Shown in pieces: positions 1 to 7,673 of a DNA stretch of 43,421 nucleotides. The notes under the pieces were generated by a model that worked only from the letters and a program-made list of their open reading frames with translations, was not told where the DNA came from and made no database searches. This stretch comes from Desertifilum tharense IPPAS B-1220 (lineage in GTDB: Bacteria; Cyanobacteriota; Cyanobacteriia; Cyanobacteriales; Desertifilaceae). The position numbers and the translations under genes are program-made. The stretch lies in contig NZ_MJGC01000075.1 of assembly GCF_001746915.1 (NCBI RefSeq), positions 1-43,421 on the forward strand, written 5' to 3'. Position 1 is the first letter of the stretch; every line of letters begins with the position of its first letter.

Positions 1-280
1 GAGTTGGGAGTTAGGGGTTGGGGAAGAAGAGGATGGGGAGTTGGGGGTTGGGGAAGAAGGGAGTTGGGAGTTGGGAGTTAGGGGTTGGGGAAGAAGACAG
101 AGAAAAGCTTGATAATTATCAACTCAGCATAGTCAGAAGCTAACGCAATAGCACTCAGCACTCCTTTCCCCCCACCCTCTTACCCACTCAGCACACCGCT
201 ACGCGGAAGCAAGCTACAGCACTTTACACTCAGCACTACTATTCCCACTCAGCACTCAGCACTTTACACTCAGCACTCTT
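1..280. repeat. Low-complexity heptamer-type intergenic repeats
   Basis: No gene is visible. Positions 1-104 are tandem variants of GGGAGTT/GGGGTTG ending in GGGGAAGAAG; a 29-base unit at 1-29 recurs exactly at 68-96. Positions 125-275 are variants of ACTCAGCACT, with a hairpin-like core GCTACGCGGAAGC near 193. The same two modules recur at 40.85-41.09 kb, and the first recurs at the right edge. Short tandem heptamers of this kind are typical of cyanobacterial intergenic DNA. Confidence 0.85.
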
Positions 281-1006
281 TTAGCTTTGCCAAGCGGGAT
301 GATTGAGCAATGAAGAGAATACTCGGACGCCGCGCAGTTGGTTGGAGAGGGGTAAATGACCTCTCGGCGCGCTGAGATCCCAGGTGAAGGCGTTGGGGTA
401 GCGCGTCCACTGATTATCGAGTTTCCAGCCAATTTTAGGCCAGAGTTTTTCCCAGTTGCGGCCTAGGGATAGCCAGAGTTCTCGCTGTACGGAAAAGCCA
501 AATTTACCTTCGGAGTGGATGAACCACAGGGTATCGAGGGTTTTGAGATCGCTGTTGGGAAAACGATCGACTTCGGTAAAGTAGAGCCATTTGCGTTCTT
601 GGGCATCTCGACCGGCCAGTTCGCACATTAAGGTAATGGTAAGGCGATCGCTCTCCAGAAAGTCTTGTTTGGCTAATAGGCGTTGCAGGGGCAAATAGTC
701 GATATTGCGTTCGGAGGTTAGGGGGACAAGTCCGGTGGGAAAGTGGGTTTGCAAGAAGTCTTGAACTTCAGTTGAGGGACTGGCAAACAAGGCTTGGTAA
801 ATCTTTCCTTCTACAGGCGTTGGCGAGGAATTGCTGTGGCGTTCTTTTAAAATTTCCATTAAAATCTGTTCGCCAGCAGCACCCGCACTAGCAAGTTCGT
901 GGACGGATGCAAGTTGATTTTTGGTCGTCCCCGATCGCAGTTGGGCTGCCAGTTGGGAAAGGTTGGTGTCGAGATCGCTTCGGTTGTCGGTGGTTGGATC
1001 GCTCAT
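281..1006 (-). CDS. gun4: GUN4 domain protein, activator of magnesium chelatase
   Basis: GUN4 binds protoporphyrin IX and Mg-protoporphyrin IX and stimulates Mg-chelatase (ChlH/D/I), the first step committed to chlorophyll. The 241-residue product has the usual cyanobacterial plan: an N-terminal all-helical, HEAT-like domain (about residues 10-90) and the GUN4 core (about 95-235). The core shows YLPLQRLLAKQDF, a tetrapyrrole-pocket stretch around WLYFTEVDRFPNSDL, and the tryptophan-rich GFSVQRELWLSLGRNWEKLWPKIGW region split over two helices. It ends in a short tail (LLNHPAWQS). The start is an ATG at 1006. It lies 34 bases behind a nucleotidyltransferase gene on the same strand, so the two are probably co-transcribed. 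The family call is firm; the regulatory role is known from homologues. Confidence 0.93.
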   Translation of the reverse strand: MSDPTTDNRSDLDTNLSQLAAQLRSGTTKNQLASVHELASAGAAGEQILMEILKERHSNSSPTPVEGKIYQALFASPSTEVQDFLQTHFPTGLVPLTSERNIDYLPLQRLLAKQDFLESDRLTITLMCELAGRDAQERKWLYFTEVDRFPNSDLKTLDTLWFIHSEGKFGFSVQRELWLSLGRNWEKLWPKIGWKLDNQWTRYPNAFTWDLSAPRGHLPLSNQLRGVRVFSSLLNHPAWQS

Positions 1007-1040
1007 GAAGTCGCCAGTTAAGAGTCAAAAAGCAGTTAAT

Positions 1041-1535
1041 TTAAAGACGTTCCTCTAGAATTTTACGAATAATGGCGGTTGTTGAGGTGGGAATTTCAAT
1101 GGTAATGAACTCGGCACGACAACCACAAGCTTGTACGGCTTTGGCTTCTGGTAAGGTTTCCAGGGTATAATCGCCCCCTTTGACGTAAATATCGGGTTGA
1201 ATGGCTTCAATTAGAGGAATTGCGGTCTGCGTGTCAAATAGTACCACTCCGTCAACGGGTTTGAGTCCGGCTAGGAGTTCGGCGCGTTGGTTTTCGGGGA
1301 TGATGGGACGTTGGGGAAATCCGGGCGAGTGGGGTTTGATGCTTTGCACGGAGCGATCGCTATTTAAACCGATAATCAGCGATCGCCCTAGCGCTTTAGC
1401 CGCTTGTAAGTATCGCAAGTGTCCGACATGGAGTAAATCAAAACACCCATTGGTTAAAACTAAAGGTCGCCATTGCTCCGGATTGGCTTGGAGATGCTGC
1501 TGCAATTGACTCAAGGTGTAGATATTGAAAGACAT
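1041..1535 (-). CDS. HldE/RfaE-type nucleotidyltransferase, C-terminal domain only (D-glycero-beta-D-manno-heptose 1-phosphate adenylyltransferase-like)
   Basis: This is a stand-alone cytidylyltransferase-fold enzyme of 164 residues, the size of the second domain of E. coli HldE. Near the N terminus it shows LTNGCFDLLHVGHLRYL, containing the HxGH nucleotide-binding motif. It also shows GLNSDRSVQSIK and PDIYVKGGDYTLETLPEA; the KGGDY segment is typical of the RfaE2 subfamily. The ISTTxII-like end appears as IPTSTTAIIRKI. The family activates a sugar phosphate with ATP (ADP-heptose synthesis) in the cytoplasm. No kinase partner or heptose genes are nearby, so the natural sugar is uncertain. It starts at an ATG at 1535 and is followed 34 bases later by gun4. 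Confidence 0.88.
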   Translation of the reverse strand: MSFNIYTLSQLQQHLQANPEQWRPLVLTNGCFDLLHVGHLRYLQAAKALGRSLIIGLNSDRSVQSIKPHSPGFPQRPIIPENQRAELLAGLKPVDGVVLFDTQTAIPLIEAIQPDIYVKGGDYTLETLPEAKAVQACGCRAEFITIEIPTSTTAIIRKILEERL

Positions 1536-1702
1536 GAGAGCTTAACTTTTCAAAACGATGGGTTTGGGTCTAACTCAGTAGACTTAAGTTTACTGAAAGG
1601 AATTAAAGGTAAAATTTACTACAACTTTTGGGTTGAGCCTGTTAGTCAACTTCCCCCCTTGGGAACGATAGAGGATATAGCTTCTGTCATTGGGTGCCTT
1701 TT

Positions 1703-2188
1703 ATGAATGCCGATTTGGACTCTCAACAACTCCGCCAACTCGCGCAACAATATGCCGCTGAGTTCCTTAAGCAGTATGCCGCAGGCGATCGCAATTTTAG
1801 TAAAGTGATCGTACGCAATGGCAAATTTTATGTGTCTAAACCGAATTTAAAGTGGATGGACTTCAGCCATCAAACCTTGAGTTGGGCGAATTTTGCTGGC
1901 GTTAACCTCAGCGAGGCGTTGCTGCGTCAGACAGATTTGAGTAAAACCGATTTAAGCGAAGCCAACCTCAGCCAATCTGATTTACGCGAAGCTAACCTGT
2001 ATGGCGCAGACCTGAGCCGTGCTAACTTAAGTAAAGCCAACTTAACCAGAGCCGACTTAACGGGCGCAAAGCTTGTCAATGCCAATCTCAGCGGCGCTAA
2101 TCTCAAACATGCCATTTTGCTGAATGCAGACTTAACCGGAGCGATTCTCAGCCGCACTCAGATGCCTGATGGTACGATCCATCCTTAA
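1703..2188 (+). CDS. Pentapeptide-repeat protein
   Basis: The protein has about 161 residues. From residue 50 on it is made of A(D/N)LSX pentapeptides (for example ADLSRANLSKANLTRADL), which fold into a right-handed quadrilateral beta helix. The first 50 residues (LDSQQLRQLAQQYAAEFLKQY) are predicted helical and are followed by a short strand region, GKFYVSKPNLKWMDF. There is no signal peptide, so it is probably cytoplasmic. I chose the ATG at 1703; an in-frame GTG at 1694 would add three residues. The gene is divergent from the nucleotidyltransferase gene. Pentapeptide proteins are numerous in cyanobacteria and most have no known function; nothing here suggests gyrase protection specifically. 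Confidence 0.88.
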   Translation: MNADLDSQQLRQLAQQYAAEFLKQYAAGDRNFSKVIVRNGKFYVSKPNLKWMDFSHQTLSWANFAGVNLSEALLRQTDLSKTDLSEANLSQSDLREANLYGADLSRANLSKANLTRADLTGAKLVNANLSGANLKHAILLNADLTGAILSRTQMPDGTIHP

Positions 2189-2262
2189 GGGATGAAGGTA
2201 CGGGACGATTGGCGGGAATGCTAAATCTGGGTCTATAGCTACTCACGCTGGGAGTCAACGCG

Positions 2263-2901
2263 ATGGCATTGAATTTTACCAACACAACGATCGCCATTCA
2301 GGCTTGGCGAATAGTCGGTTTAGCCCTATTATCCTGCATTGGTTTAGCAAACGCGGCACAGGCTGCCAATCCCGCCGATGTTGCCCGATTATTAGAAACT
2401 AAACAATGTCGTCGCTGTAATTTAAGTGGCGTCAGTTTAAGAGGAGTTGATTTAAGCGGCGCAGATTTACAAGATGCTAACCTCACAGAGGTTGATTTTC
2501 GGAACGTCAATCTGAGCAATGCTAACCTCCGGGGGGTTAATTTCCATAATGCCGAACTTCGACGGGCAAATTTAACCCAAGCTGACTTGAGGGGTTCGCT
2601 GCTGGTGGGGGCAAATTTAACTAATGCTGATTTGAGTTATGCTCAACTGGTGCAAGCCAGCCTGGTGAATGTCAATCTCAGAGAGGCTAGAGGCTTGCAG
2701 GCTAATTTCAACGGCGCAGACTTGCGTTCGGCAAATTTAACCGATGCCAATTTGCAAGGGGCTTTTTTTAACGAAGCCAATTTAAGTAACGCTAATGTTA
2801 GGGATGCGAATTTATCGCAAGCGTTTTTTCGACGGGCCTTAGTGACGAATGTTAATTTAGGACAAGCAAACTTGCGGGGGGCGATTGGTTTAGGCCGTTA
2901 G
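2263..2901 (+). CDS. Exported pentapeptide-repeat protein
   Basis: The product has 212 residues. It has an N-terminal signal sequence (basic residue at 16, hydrophobic IVGLALLSCIGLANA, probable cleavage after AQA near residue 34), so it should lie in the periplasm or thylakoid lumen. A short head follows, NPADVARLLETKQCRRCNLSG, with a CxxC pair, and then about thirty A(N/D)LXX pentapeptides run to the C terminus. The PADVxxLLxTKxCxxCDLSG head is a recurring form among secreted cyanobacterial pentapeptide proteins, where it caps the helix; its function is unknown. It lies 74 bases downstream of the other pentapeptide gene and may share its transcript. The stop codon overlaps a HIP1-based hairpin. 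Confidence 0.9.
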   Translation: MALNFTNTTIAIQAWRIVGLALLSCIGLANAAQAANPADVARLLETKQCRRCNLSGVSLRGVDLSGADLQDANLTEVDFRNVNLSNANLRGVNFHNAELRRANLTQADLRGSLLVGANLTNADLSYAQLVQASLVNVNLREARGLQANFNGADLRSANLTDANLQGAFFNEANLSNANVRDANLSQAFFRRALVTNVNLGQANLRGAIGLGR

Positions 2902-2935
2902 CGATCGCCTTTTTACCTGCTGCTAGGGCGATCGC
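2901..2935 (+). terminator. HIP1-based hairpin at the stop of the pentapeptide gene
   Basis: GCGATCGCC at 2901-2909 pairs with GGCGATCGC at 2927-2935 around a loop beginning TTTTT. No T-run follows the second arm, so it could be only two facing HIP1 sites. Terminator function is a weak inference. Confidence 0.3.
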
Positions 2936-3098
2936 TTGTGGAAGTCTAATTTTTTCTATAACACCGCAACCCCTCTCGCCACAAACCCCTAAACGCCTTT
3001 TTCAGCTTTCGATCCTCTACTGTTATCAGCCGCCAACCAGCATACACCCAACTTCTCGATTCATTCAGGCAGTAAGCTGTCTCGCGACTGAGCATGTT

Positions 3099-5273
3099 AT
3101 GAAACATCGTCCTTGCCAACCAATCAAGTCTTTTCCCTTACAATGGGTTCTGATTTTACCATTTGCCTTGCAAATCTTTGGAGCCGTTGGTTTAGTCGGT
3201 TATTTGTCTTTTAAAAATGGCCAAAAAGCCGTTAGTCACCTCGCCGATCGGTTAATGGATCGTACGAGTACAATGGTGAGCCAGCATTTGGAAGATTATC
3301 TCTCCGTTCCTCACCAGATTGCTCAAATTAATGCAGATGCGATTCAGATGGGATTGCTGAACGTGCGCGATCGCGAAACGGTGGGGCGCTATTTTTGGCA
3401 TCAAATGCAGGCGTATGAAGTCAGTTACATTGGTATTGGGCTGACGACGGGTGAAGGTGTTGGCGCTGCCCGCTACGATGGCGTTACAATTACGCTAGAC
3501 GATTGGTCAGCTAAACCGCCCAATAATTGGTATAGTTATGCCTTAAATGACCGGGGCGATCGCACTGAAGTTTTAGAAACGCTCGATTGGAATAACTTTG
3601 AGGAAACTTGGTACACTGAACCCATCAAAGCAGGTCAGCCAATTTGGTCGCCAATTTATACAATTAATTATCCCGATCGCATTTATATTGCTACTTCCGC
3701 CGGCCGTCCCATCTATGATGCCCAGAATCGCTTGCTAGGCATGGTGAGTATTGATGTTTCGTTATTGAAACTGAGCGATTTCTTGCGGAGTTCTGAGGTG
3801 AGTGAAAAGGGTCAAGTTTTTATTTTAGAACGCAGCGGGGCGCTCATTGCGAATTCGGGTTTCCAAAGACCCTTTCGCTTTGTCAATGGGGAAGCTCAAC
3901 TTCTGCAAGCGATTGAAAGTAACGATCCCATTATTCAGGGCATTGCTCAACAAATTCAAGAAGAGTTTAAAGGATTTCAAGCGATTACTCAAACCCAAAA
4001 GTTCCGCTTCCAGTGGCAAGGAGAGCGTTATTACGTTCAAATTACCCCTTGGCGCGATAATTATGGTTTGGATTGGTTGCTGGTCATTAATGTCCCGGAA
4101 AGCACTTTTATGGCAGAAATTGTTGCCAATAACCGAACAACAGTGGGGTTATGTTTGGTAGCATTGGTTGTTGCCGCCTTGATGGGATGGTGGACTTCTC
4201 GCTGGATTATGCGCCCAATTCGCCGCCTGAACCACGCGAGTCAAGCAATGGCAGCAGGAGAGTTAGATCAAGCCATTGAACCTAGTCGCATTCAAGAGTT
4301 TAATAGTTTGGCTGACTCTTTTAATTATATGGTTAGCCAGTTGCGCGAGTCGTTTGTGGCTTTGGAAGAGAGTAATGTTGAATTGGAAAATCGGGTTGAA
4401 CAGCGGACGATTGAACTCAAAAATACATTAAGCGAGTTGCAAAAAACTCAAGCACAGGTGATTCAAAGCGAAAAAATGTCCAGTTTGGGTCAACTGGTGG
4501 CAGGGGTTGCCCATGAAATTAATAATCCTGTTAATTTTATTCATGGCAATCTGAGTCATTTAGATGGCTACACGCAGGATTTGGTAAGAATGCTGCAACT
4601 GTATCAGCGGTTGCATCCTGACAACGATCCGCAGATCCAGGCTTTAGCAGAAGAACTGGATTTGGAGTTTTTGATTGAGGATGTGGAGAAAATTCTCACT
4701 TCTATGAAGATGGGAACCGATCGCATCCGCACGATTGTGTTGAGTTTGCGAAACTTTTCGCGCATGGATGAGGCGGAGTTTAAAGCGGTGGATATCCATG
4801 AAGGGATTGAAAGCACGCTGTTGATTTTACAACATCGCTTGAAGGCTAGGGTAGAACGACCCGCGATTGAGGTGATTCGCGAGTATGGCGAGTTGCCGCT
4901 GGTGGAATGTTATCCGGGGCAATTCAATCAGGTGATCATGAATATTATTGTGAATGCGATTGATGCTTTAGATGAAATGCCGGTTACAGATTGTGCGAGT
5001 CAGCTTACGATTCGGACGGTGACGAATGGGGAATGGGCAGAAATTGCGATCGCCGATAATGGCCCCGGTATGCCAGAGTCGATTAAGCCTTATATTTTCA
5101 ATCCCTTTTTCACGACAAAACCGATTGGTAAGGGAACGGGGATGGGGATGGCAATTAGTCACCAAATTATCACCGAAAAACACCACGGCAAGTTAGAGTG
5201 TTTTTCGACCCCCGGTGAAGGGACGGAGTTTGTGATTCAGATTCCTCTCAAGCAGGAAAATGTAAAGGATTGA
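3099..5273 (+). CDS. Sensor histidine kinase: periplasmic Cache domain, HAMP, HisKA, HATPase
   Basis: The 724-residue membrane kinase begins with a transmembrane helix (about residues 15-35, LILPFALQIFGAVGLVGYL). An extracytoplasmic dCache-type sensor domain (about 40-340) follows, then a second helix (about 347-367), a HAMP domain with the RPIRRLNHASQAMAAGEL form, a coiled coil (about 418-460), and the kinase core. The phosphoacceptor is His472 in AGVAHEINNPVNFI, a subclass common in cyanobacteria. The N box is NIIVNAIDAL, G1 is DNGPGMPE and G2 is GKGTGMGMAIS, so the kinase should be active. No receiver domain is fused and no response regulator is adjacent, so the partner is unknown. dCache domains usually bind small metabolites such as amino acids; the ligand here cannot be read from sequence. 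Its stop lies 6 bases from the stop of the convergent TPR gene. Confidence 0.93.
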   Translation: MKHRPCQPIKSFPLQWVLILPFALQIFGAVGLVGYLSFKNGQKAVSHLADRLMDRTSTMVSQHLEDYLSVPHQIAQINADAIQMGLLNVRDRETVGRYFWHQMQAYEVSYIGIGLTTGEGVGAARYDGVTITLDDWSAKPPNNWYSYALNDRGDRTEVLETLDWNNFEETWYTEPIKAGQPIWSPIYTINYPDRIYIATSAGRPIYDAQNRLLGMVSIDVSLLKLSDFLRSSEVSEKGQVFILERSGALIANSGFQRPFRFVNGEAQLLQAIESNDPIIQGIAQQIQEEFKGFQAITQTQKFRFQWQGERYYVQITPWRDNYGLDWLLVINVPESTFMAEIVANNRTTVGLCLVALVVAALMGWWTSRWIMRPIRRLNHASQAMAAGELDQAIEPSRIQEFNSLADSFNYMVSQLRESFVALEESNVELENRVEQRTIELKNTLSELQKTQAQVIQSEKMSSLGQLVAGVAHEINNPVNFIHGNLSHLDGYTQDLVRMLQLYQRLHPDNDPQIQALAEELDLEFLIEDVEKILTSMKMGTDRIRTIVLSLRNFSRMDEAEFKAVDIHEGIESTLLILQHRLKARVERPAIEVIREYGELPLVECYPGQFNQVIMNIIVNAIDALDEMPVTDCASQLTIRTVTNGEWAEIAIADNGPGMPESIKPYIFNPFFTTKPIGKGTGMGMAISHQIITEKHHGKLECFSTPGEGTEFVIQIPLKQENVKD

Positions 5274-5279
5274 GTTTTT

Positions 5280-6968
5280 CTATTCAGCGCTTGCTTCTCC
5301 CAAATGGGTTTGAATTTCTAGGGGAATTTCGCCTTTGGGGTAGAAGTCGTGAATGGTGAGTAATTCAAACAGGGTGCGGGTTTTGCTGCGTTCTACGTAT
5401 TTTAGCGCCTCGGTATAGCGACCCAAGGCGAGGCAAACTTCGACCATGCGGCGATAGAGGGTATGCCATTTTTCGGCGAGTTGCGGTGAAGCATCCTCGC
5501 CGGAAACGATCGCGCCGGGGATTTGTTCGACAATCTCGATGGCTTGGGCGAAGGTGTTGTAAGCTTGCGGCAACTGGTGGGTTTGTTGGTAAGCCACGCC
5601 GAGGTTAAAGAGGTTGCACGCTTGGTTTTGGGGTAGCGGTTGGGCGTTGGGAATGGTTAGGGCGTTTTGGAAGGCAGCGATCGCCTTTTTGAGGTTCGCT
5701 GTTTTTTCCCCGTAAAGGCGGTAGATGTGAATCAGTCCCAGGTTATTTTGCAGGGTGGCCCAATCTTCGGGAAAGGCTTCGCGGGTATAGATTTGTAGGG
5801 CTTTTTGGGAGGCGGCGATCGCTCTTTCTAAGTTATCGCCTCTCTCGCCATAGATGCGGTGCAGGTAAACGGTGGCGAGATGCCGTTGAGTCATCGCCCA
5901 TTTCAGGGGGAAGGCGGCGCGGGTGTGGATGGTTAAGGCTTGTTTGTTGGCAAAGATGGCGCGTTCTAGGTTCTGGGCGCGGTTCCCTCGGAGGCGTTCA
6001 AAGTAGGCGCTTCCTAGGTTTCTTTGGATCGCGGCCCAATTTTCGGGGAAGGTTTCATCGGTGTAGAATTGCAGGGCCTTTTGGTAAGAGGCGATCGCTT
6101 TTTCGAGGTTTTCAGCGCGATCGCCCAGGCTGCGGTTAAGATAGGCGGTTGCTAGGTATTGGTGGAGGGTTGCCCATTGTTTGGGAAACTCAGCCCGGAT
6201 GTAAATTTCTAAGGCTTGTTGGTAATGGGCGATCGCCTGTTCTAAATTTTGGCTGCGCGAGTTGCCTTGGCTGCGTTCGTGGTAGGCTTTGCCGAGATGA
6301 TAGTGGCTGTCGGCCCAAGCTTCGGGGAAGGCGTGGCGCGGGCAAGTTTGTAAGGCTTGTTGGAAGGCCGCGATCGCCTGTTCGATATTCTGGGCGCGAT
6401 CGCCTTGGCTGCGGTTCAGGTAAGCCCCCCCTAGGTTATTTTGCAGGGTGGCCCAATCGTGGGGAAAGGCTTCTGGGGTGTAGATTTGCAGCGCTTGTTG
6501 GAAGGCGGCGATCGCACTTTCTAAGTTCTGGGCGCGGTCTTTTTGCAGGCGTTGAGAATAGGCGATGCCTAAACTATTTTGCGTCGCTGCCCACAGTTCG
6601 GGGTGAGTTTGGGGAGTCAAGGCGGTGGCGACGAGTTGATAACCGGCGATGCTAATTTCGAGATTGGCGCTGCGACTGCCTTCGGGAAACCGTCGAATCA
6701 GGTGGCTAAAGGTGGCGATCGCGTTAATGAGGCGATAGGCGGGTTCTGGAGCAAGTTGCGTTAAGGTAGCGGTGGCCCACTGTTGCAAAACCCGTGCAAA
6801 TTCAACGTCTAGTTTATCGAGATGGGCTTGCAATAACGGATACACGACTTGGCGATCGCCTTGACTCTCTTGCGTGGCTTGCAAGAGTTCAGTTAAAACG
6901 GGCAAATACGTCTCTAAATTAGGGAGTGACATCGCGTCCCCATCAGCTTGCAAGCGTTGGTTTTCCAT
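5280..6968 (-). CDS. TPR protein, CHAT-less paralogue of the TPR-CHAT protein nearby
   Basis: This 562-residue protein carries about seven or eight 46-residue TPR units of the form NLExAIAxxQQALQIYTxxAFPxxWAxxQNNLGxAYxxRxxGDRAQ. A last, degenerate TPR helix pair and the sentence YVERSKTRTLFELL follow. In TPR-CHAT proteins that sentence leads through a coiled coil into the protease domain; here the chain stops about 25 residues later (GEIPLEIQTHLGEASAE). Its N terminus, MENQRLQADGD, matches MDEQRLQAYGD of the TPR-CHAT protein at 9.75-13.1 kb, so the two are paralogues. The ATG at 6968 is preferred to the adjacent in-frame TTG. It may be a decoy, regulator or remnant of a TPR-CHAT gene; its stop nearly abuts the convergent kinase gene, which fits loss of a 3' part. 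Confidence 0.85.
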   Translation of the reverse strand: MENQRLQADGDAMSLPNLETYLPVLTELLQATQESQGDRQVVYPLLQAHLDKLDVEFARVLQQWATATLTQLAPEPAYRLINAIATFSHLIRRFPEGSRSANLEISIAGYQLVATALTPQTHPELWAATQNSLGIAYSQRLQKDRAQNLESAIAAFQQALQIYTPEAFPHDWATLQNNLGGAYLNRSQGDRAQNIEQAIAAFQQALQTCPRHAFPEAWADSHYHLGKAYHERSQGNSRSQNLEQAIAHYQQALEIYIRAEFPKQWATLHQYLATAYLNRSLGDRAENLEKAIASYQKALQFYTDETFPENWAAIQRNLGSAYFERLRGNRAQNLERAIFANKQALTIHTRAAFPLKWAMTQRHLATVYLHRIYGERGDNLERAIAASQKALQIYTREAFPEDWATLQNNLGLIHIYRLYGEKTANLKKAIAAFQNALTIPNAQPLPQNQACNLFNLGVAYQQTHQLPQAYNTFAQAIEIVEQIPGAIVSGEDASPQLAEKWHTLYRRMVEVCLALGRYTEALKYVERSKTRTLFELLTIHDFYPKGEIPLEIQTHLGEASAE

Positions 6969-7356
6969 CAAGGCTAGCTCTCCGTGATTTCATCTTTATG
7001 TTTTAGCTTAAATGTGGCATTAATTACATAAACTTGGAGAATTGCAAAGAAATTGAGTTTTTCTGAAAATCTGGGGTTTTTACTGTTGCGATCGGCCAAA
7101 AACTGAGTTTCTAGGGGTTGGCGCGATCGCGGTTAACCCACCCATCACCGTTAAGATGTCACTGCCTTTGGTTGGTTCGGAGAGAAATGCTAGCACAATT
7201 TGCTTCTCTACGCCATATCTGTTTATAGGGGGTCGATTGTCGCGATCGCATTCGCACAAGTTGATGAAGTAGACTGTTGGTAGAAGTTGGTGGTGTTGCA
7301 AAGGTTATTTACCGCTGCTTATCTTAGTTGTTCAGCGGCTGAGGATATCAAGCTGA
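6969..7356. other. Intergenic region with no convincing gene
   Basis: 388 bases lie between the TPR paralogue and the DUF433 gene. There are two HIP1-like sites (near 7125 and 7245) and an ACTGAGTTTCTAGGGG stretch at 7095 that resembles the GAAACxxGGTTTC repeats near 9.6 kb. A 73-codon minus-strand frame (7080-7301) has no recognisable domain and looks accidental. The toxin gene usually found after DUF433 is not visible here. Confidence 0.6.
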
Positions 7357-7554
7357 TTAGTACAATTCAAGGCAATCTAAGCAGGCTCTAATATCTTCTT
7401 CGGTTAACTCTGGAAAATCATCTAAAATTTCTGCATGGGACATTCCTGCTGCCAGCCAGCCAAGCACATCATACACAGTAATCCGCATTCGTCTAATACA
7501 AGGCTTTCCACCCCGTTTTCCAGATTCAATGGTAATAATATTTCGATAACTCAT
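7357..7554 (-). CDS. DUF433 protein, antitoxin-like (VapB-type), without a visible toxin partner
   Basis: The 65-residue protein has the DUF433 pattern: a short strand start (IITIESGKRGGKPCIRRMRITVYDVL, containing the GGKPCIRxxRI box) followed by a helical half, LGWLAAGMSHAEILDDFPELTEEDIRACL. This is a small winged-helix-like DNA-binding fold, normally encoded just before a DUF5615 PIN-like toxin. Here nothing resembling DUF5615 lies downstream, so it is an orphan or the toxin has decayed. I chose ATG 7554; an in-frame GTG lies directly before it. The C terminus (CLELY) is a few residues shorter than in many family members, which may mean the end of the gene has been altered. Confidence 0.83.
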   Translation of the reverse strand: MSYRNIITIESGKRGGKPCIRRMRITVYDVLGWLAAGMSHAEILDDFPELTEEDIRACLDCLELY

Positions 7555-7673
7555 CACAAGGTTAGATTTAGTATGCTTTTTCTTGAGTTTAGCCCAGTCT
7601 CAAGGAGGGGCCTCATATTACAGGCGATCGCCTATACGCTAAGTTGATATTCGGGGGTTGTTAATATTCACCT

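Noticed and set aside
6149..6655. 168-codon plus-strand frame
   Set aside because: Antisense shadow of the TPR paralogue, Gly/Arg-rich and without a domain.
7080..7301. 73-codon frame as the possible toxin of the DUF433 gene
   Set aside because: It has no DUF5615 or PIN pattern, is too short, and contains HIP1 sites that account for much of it.
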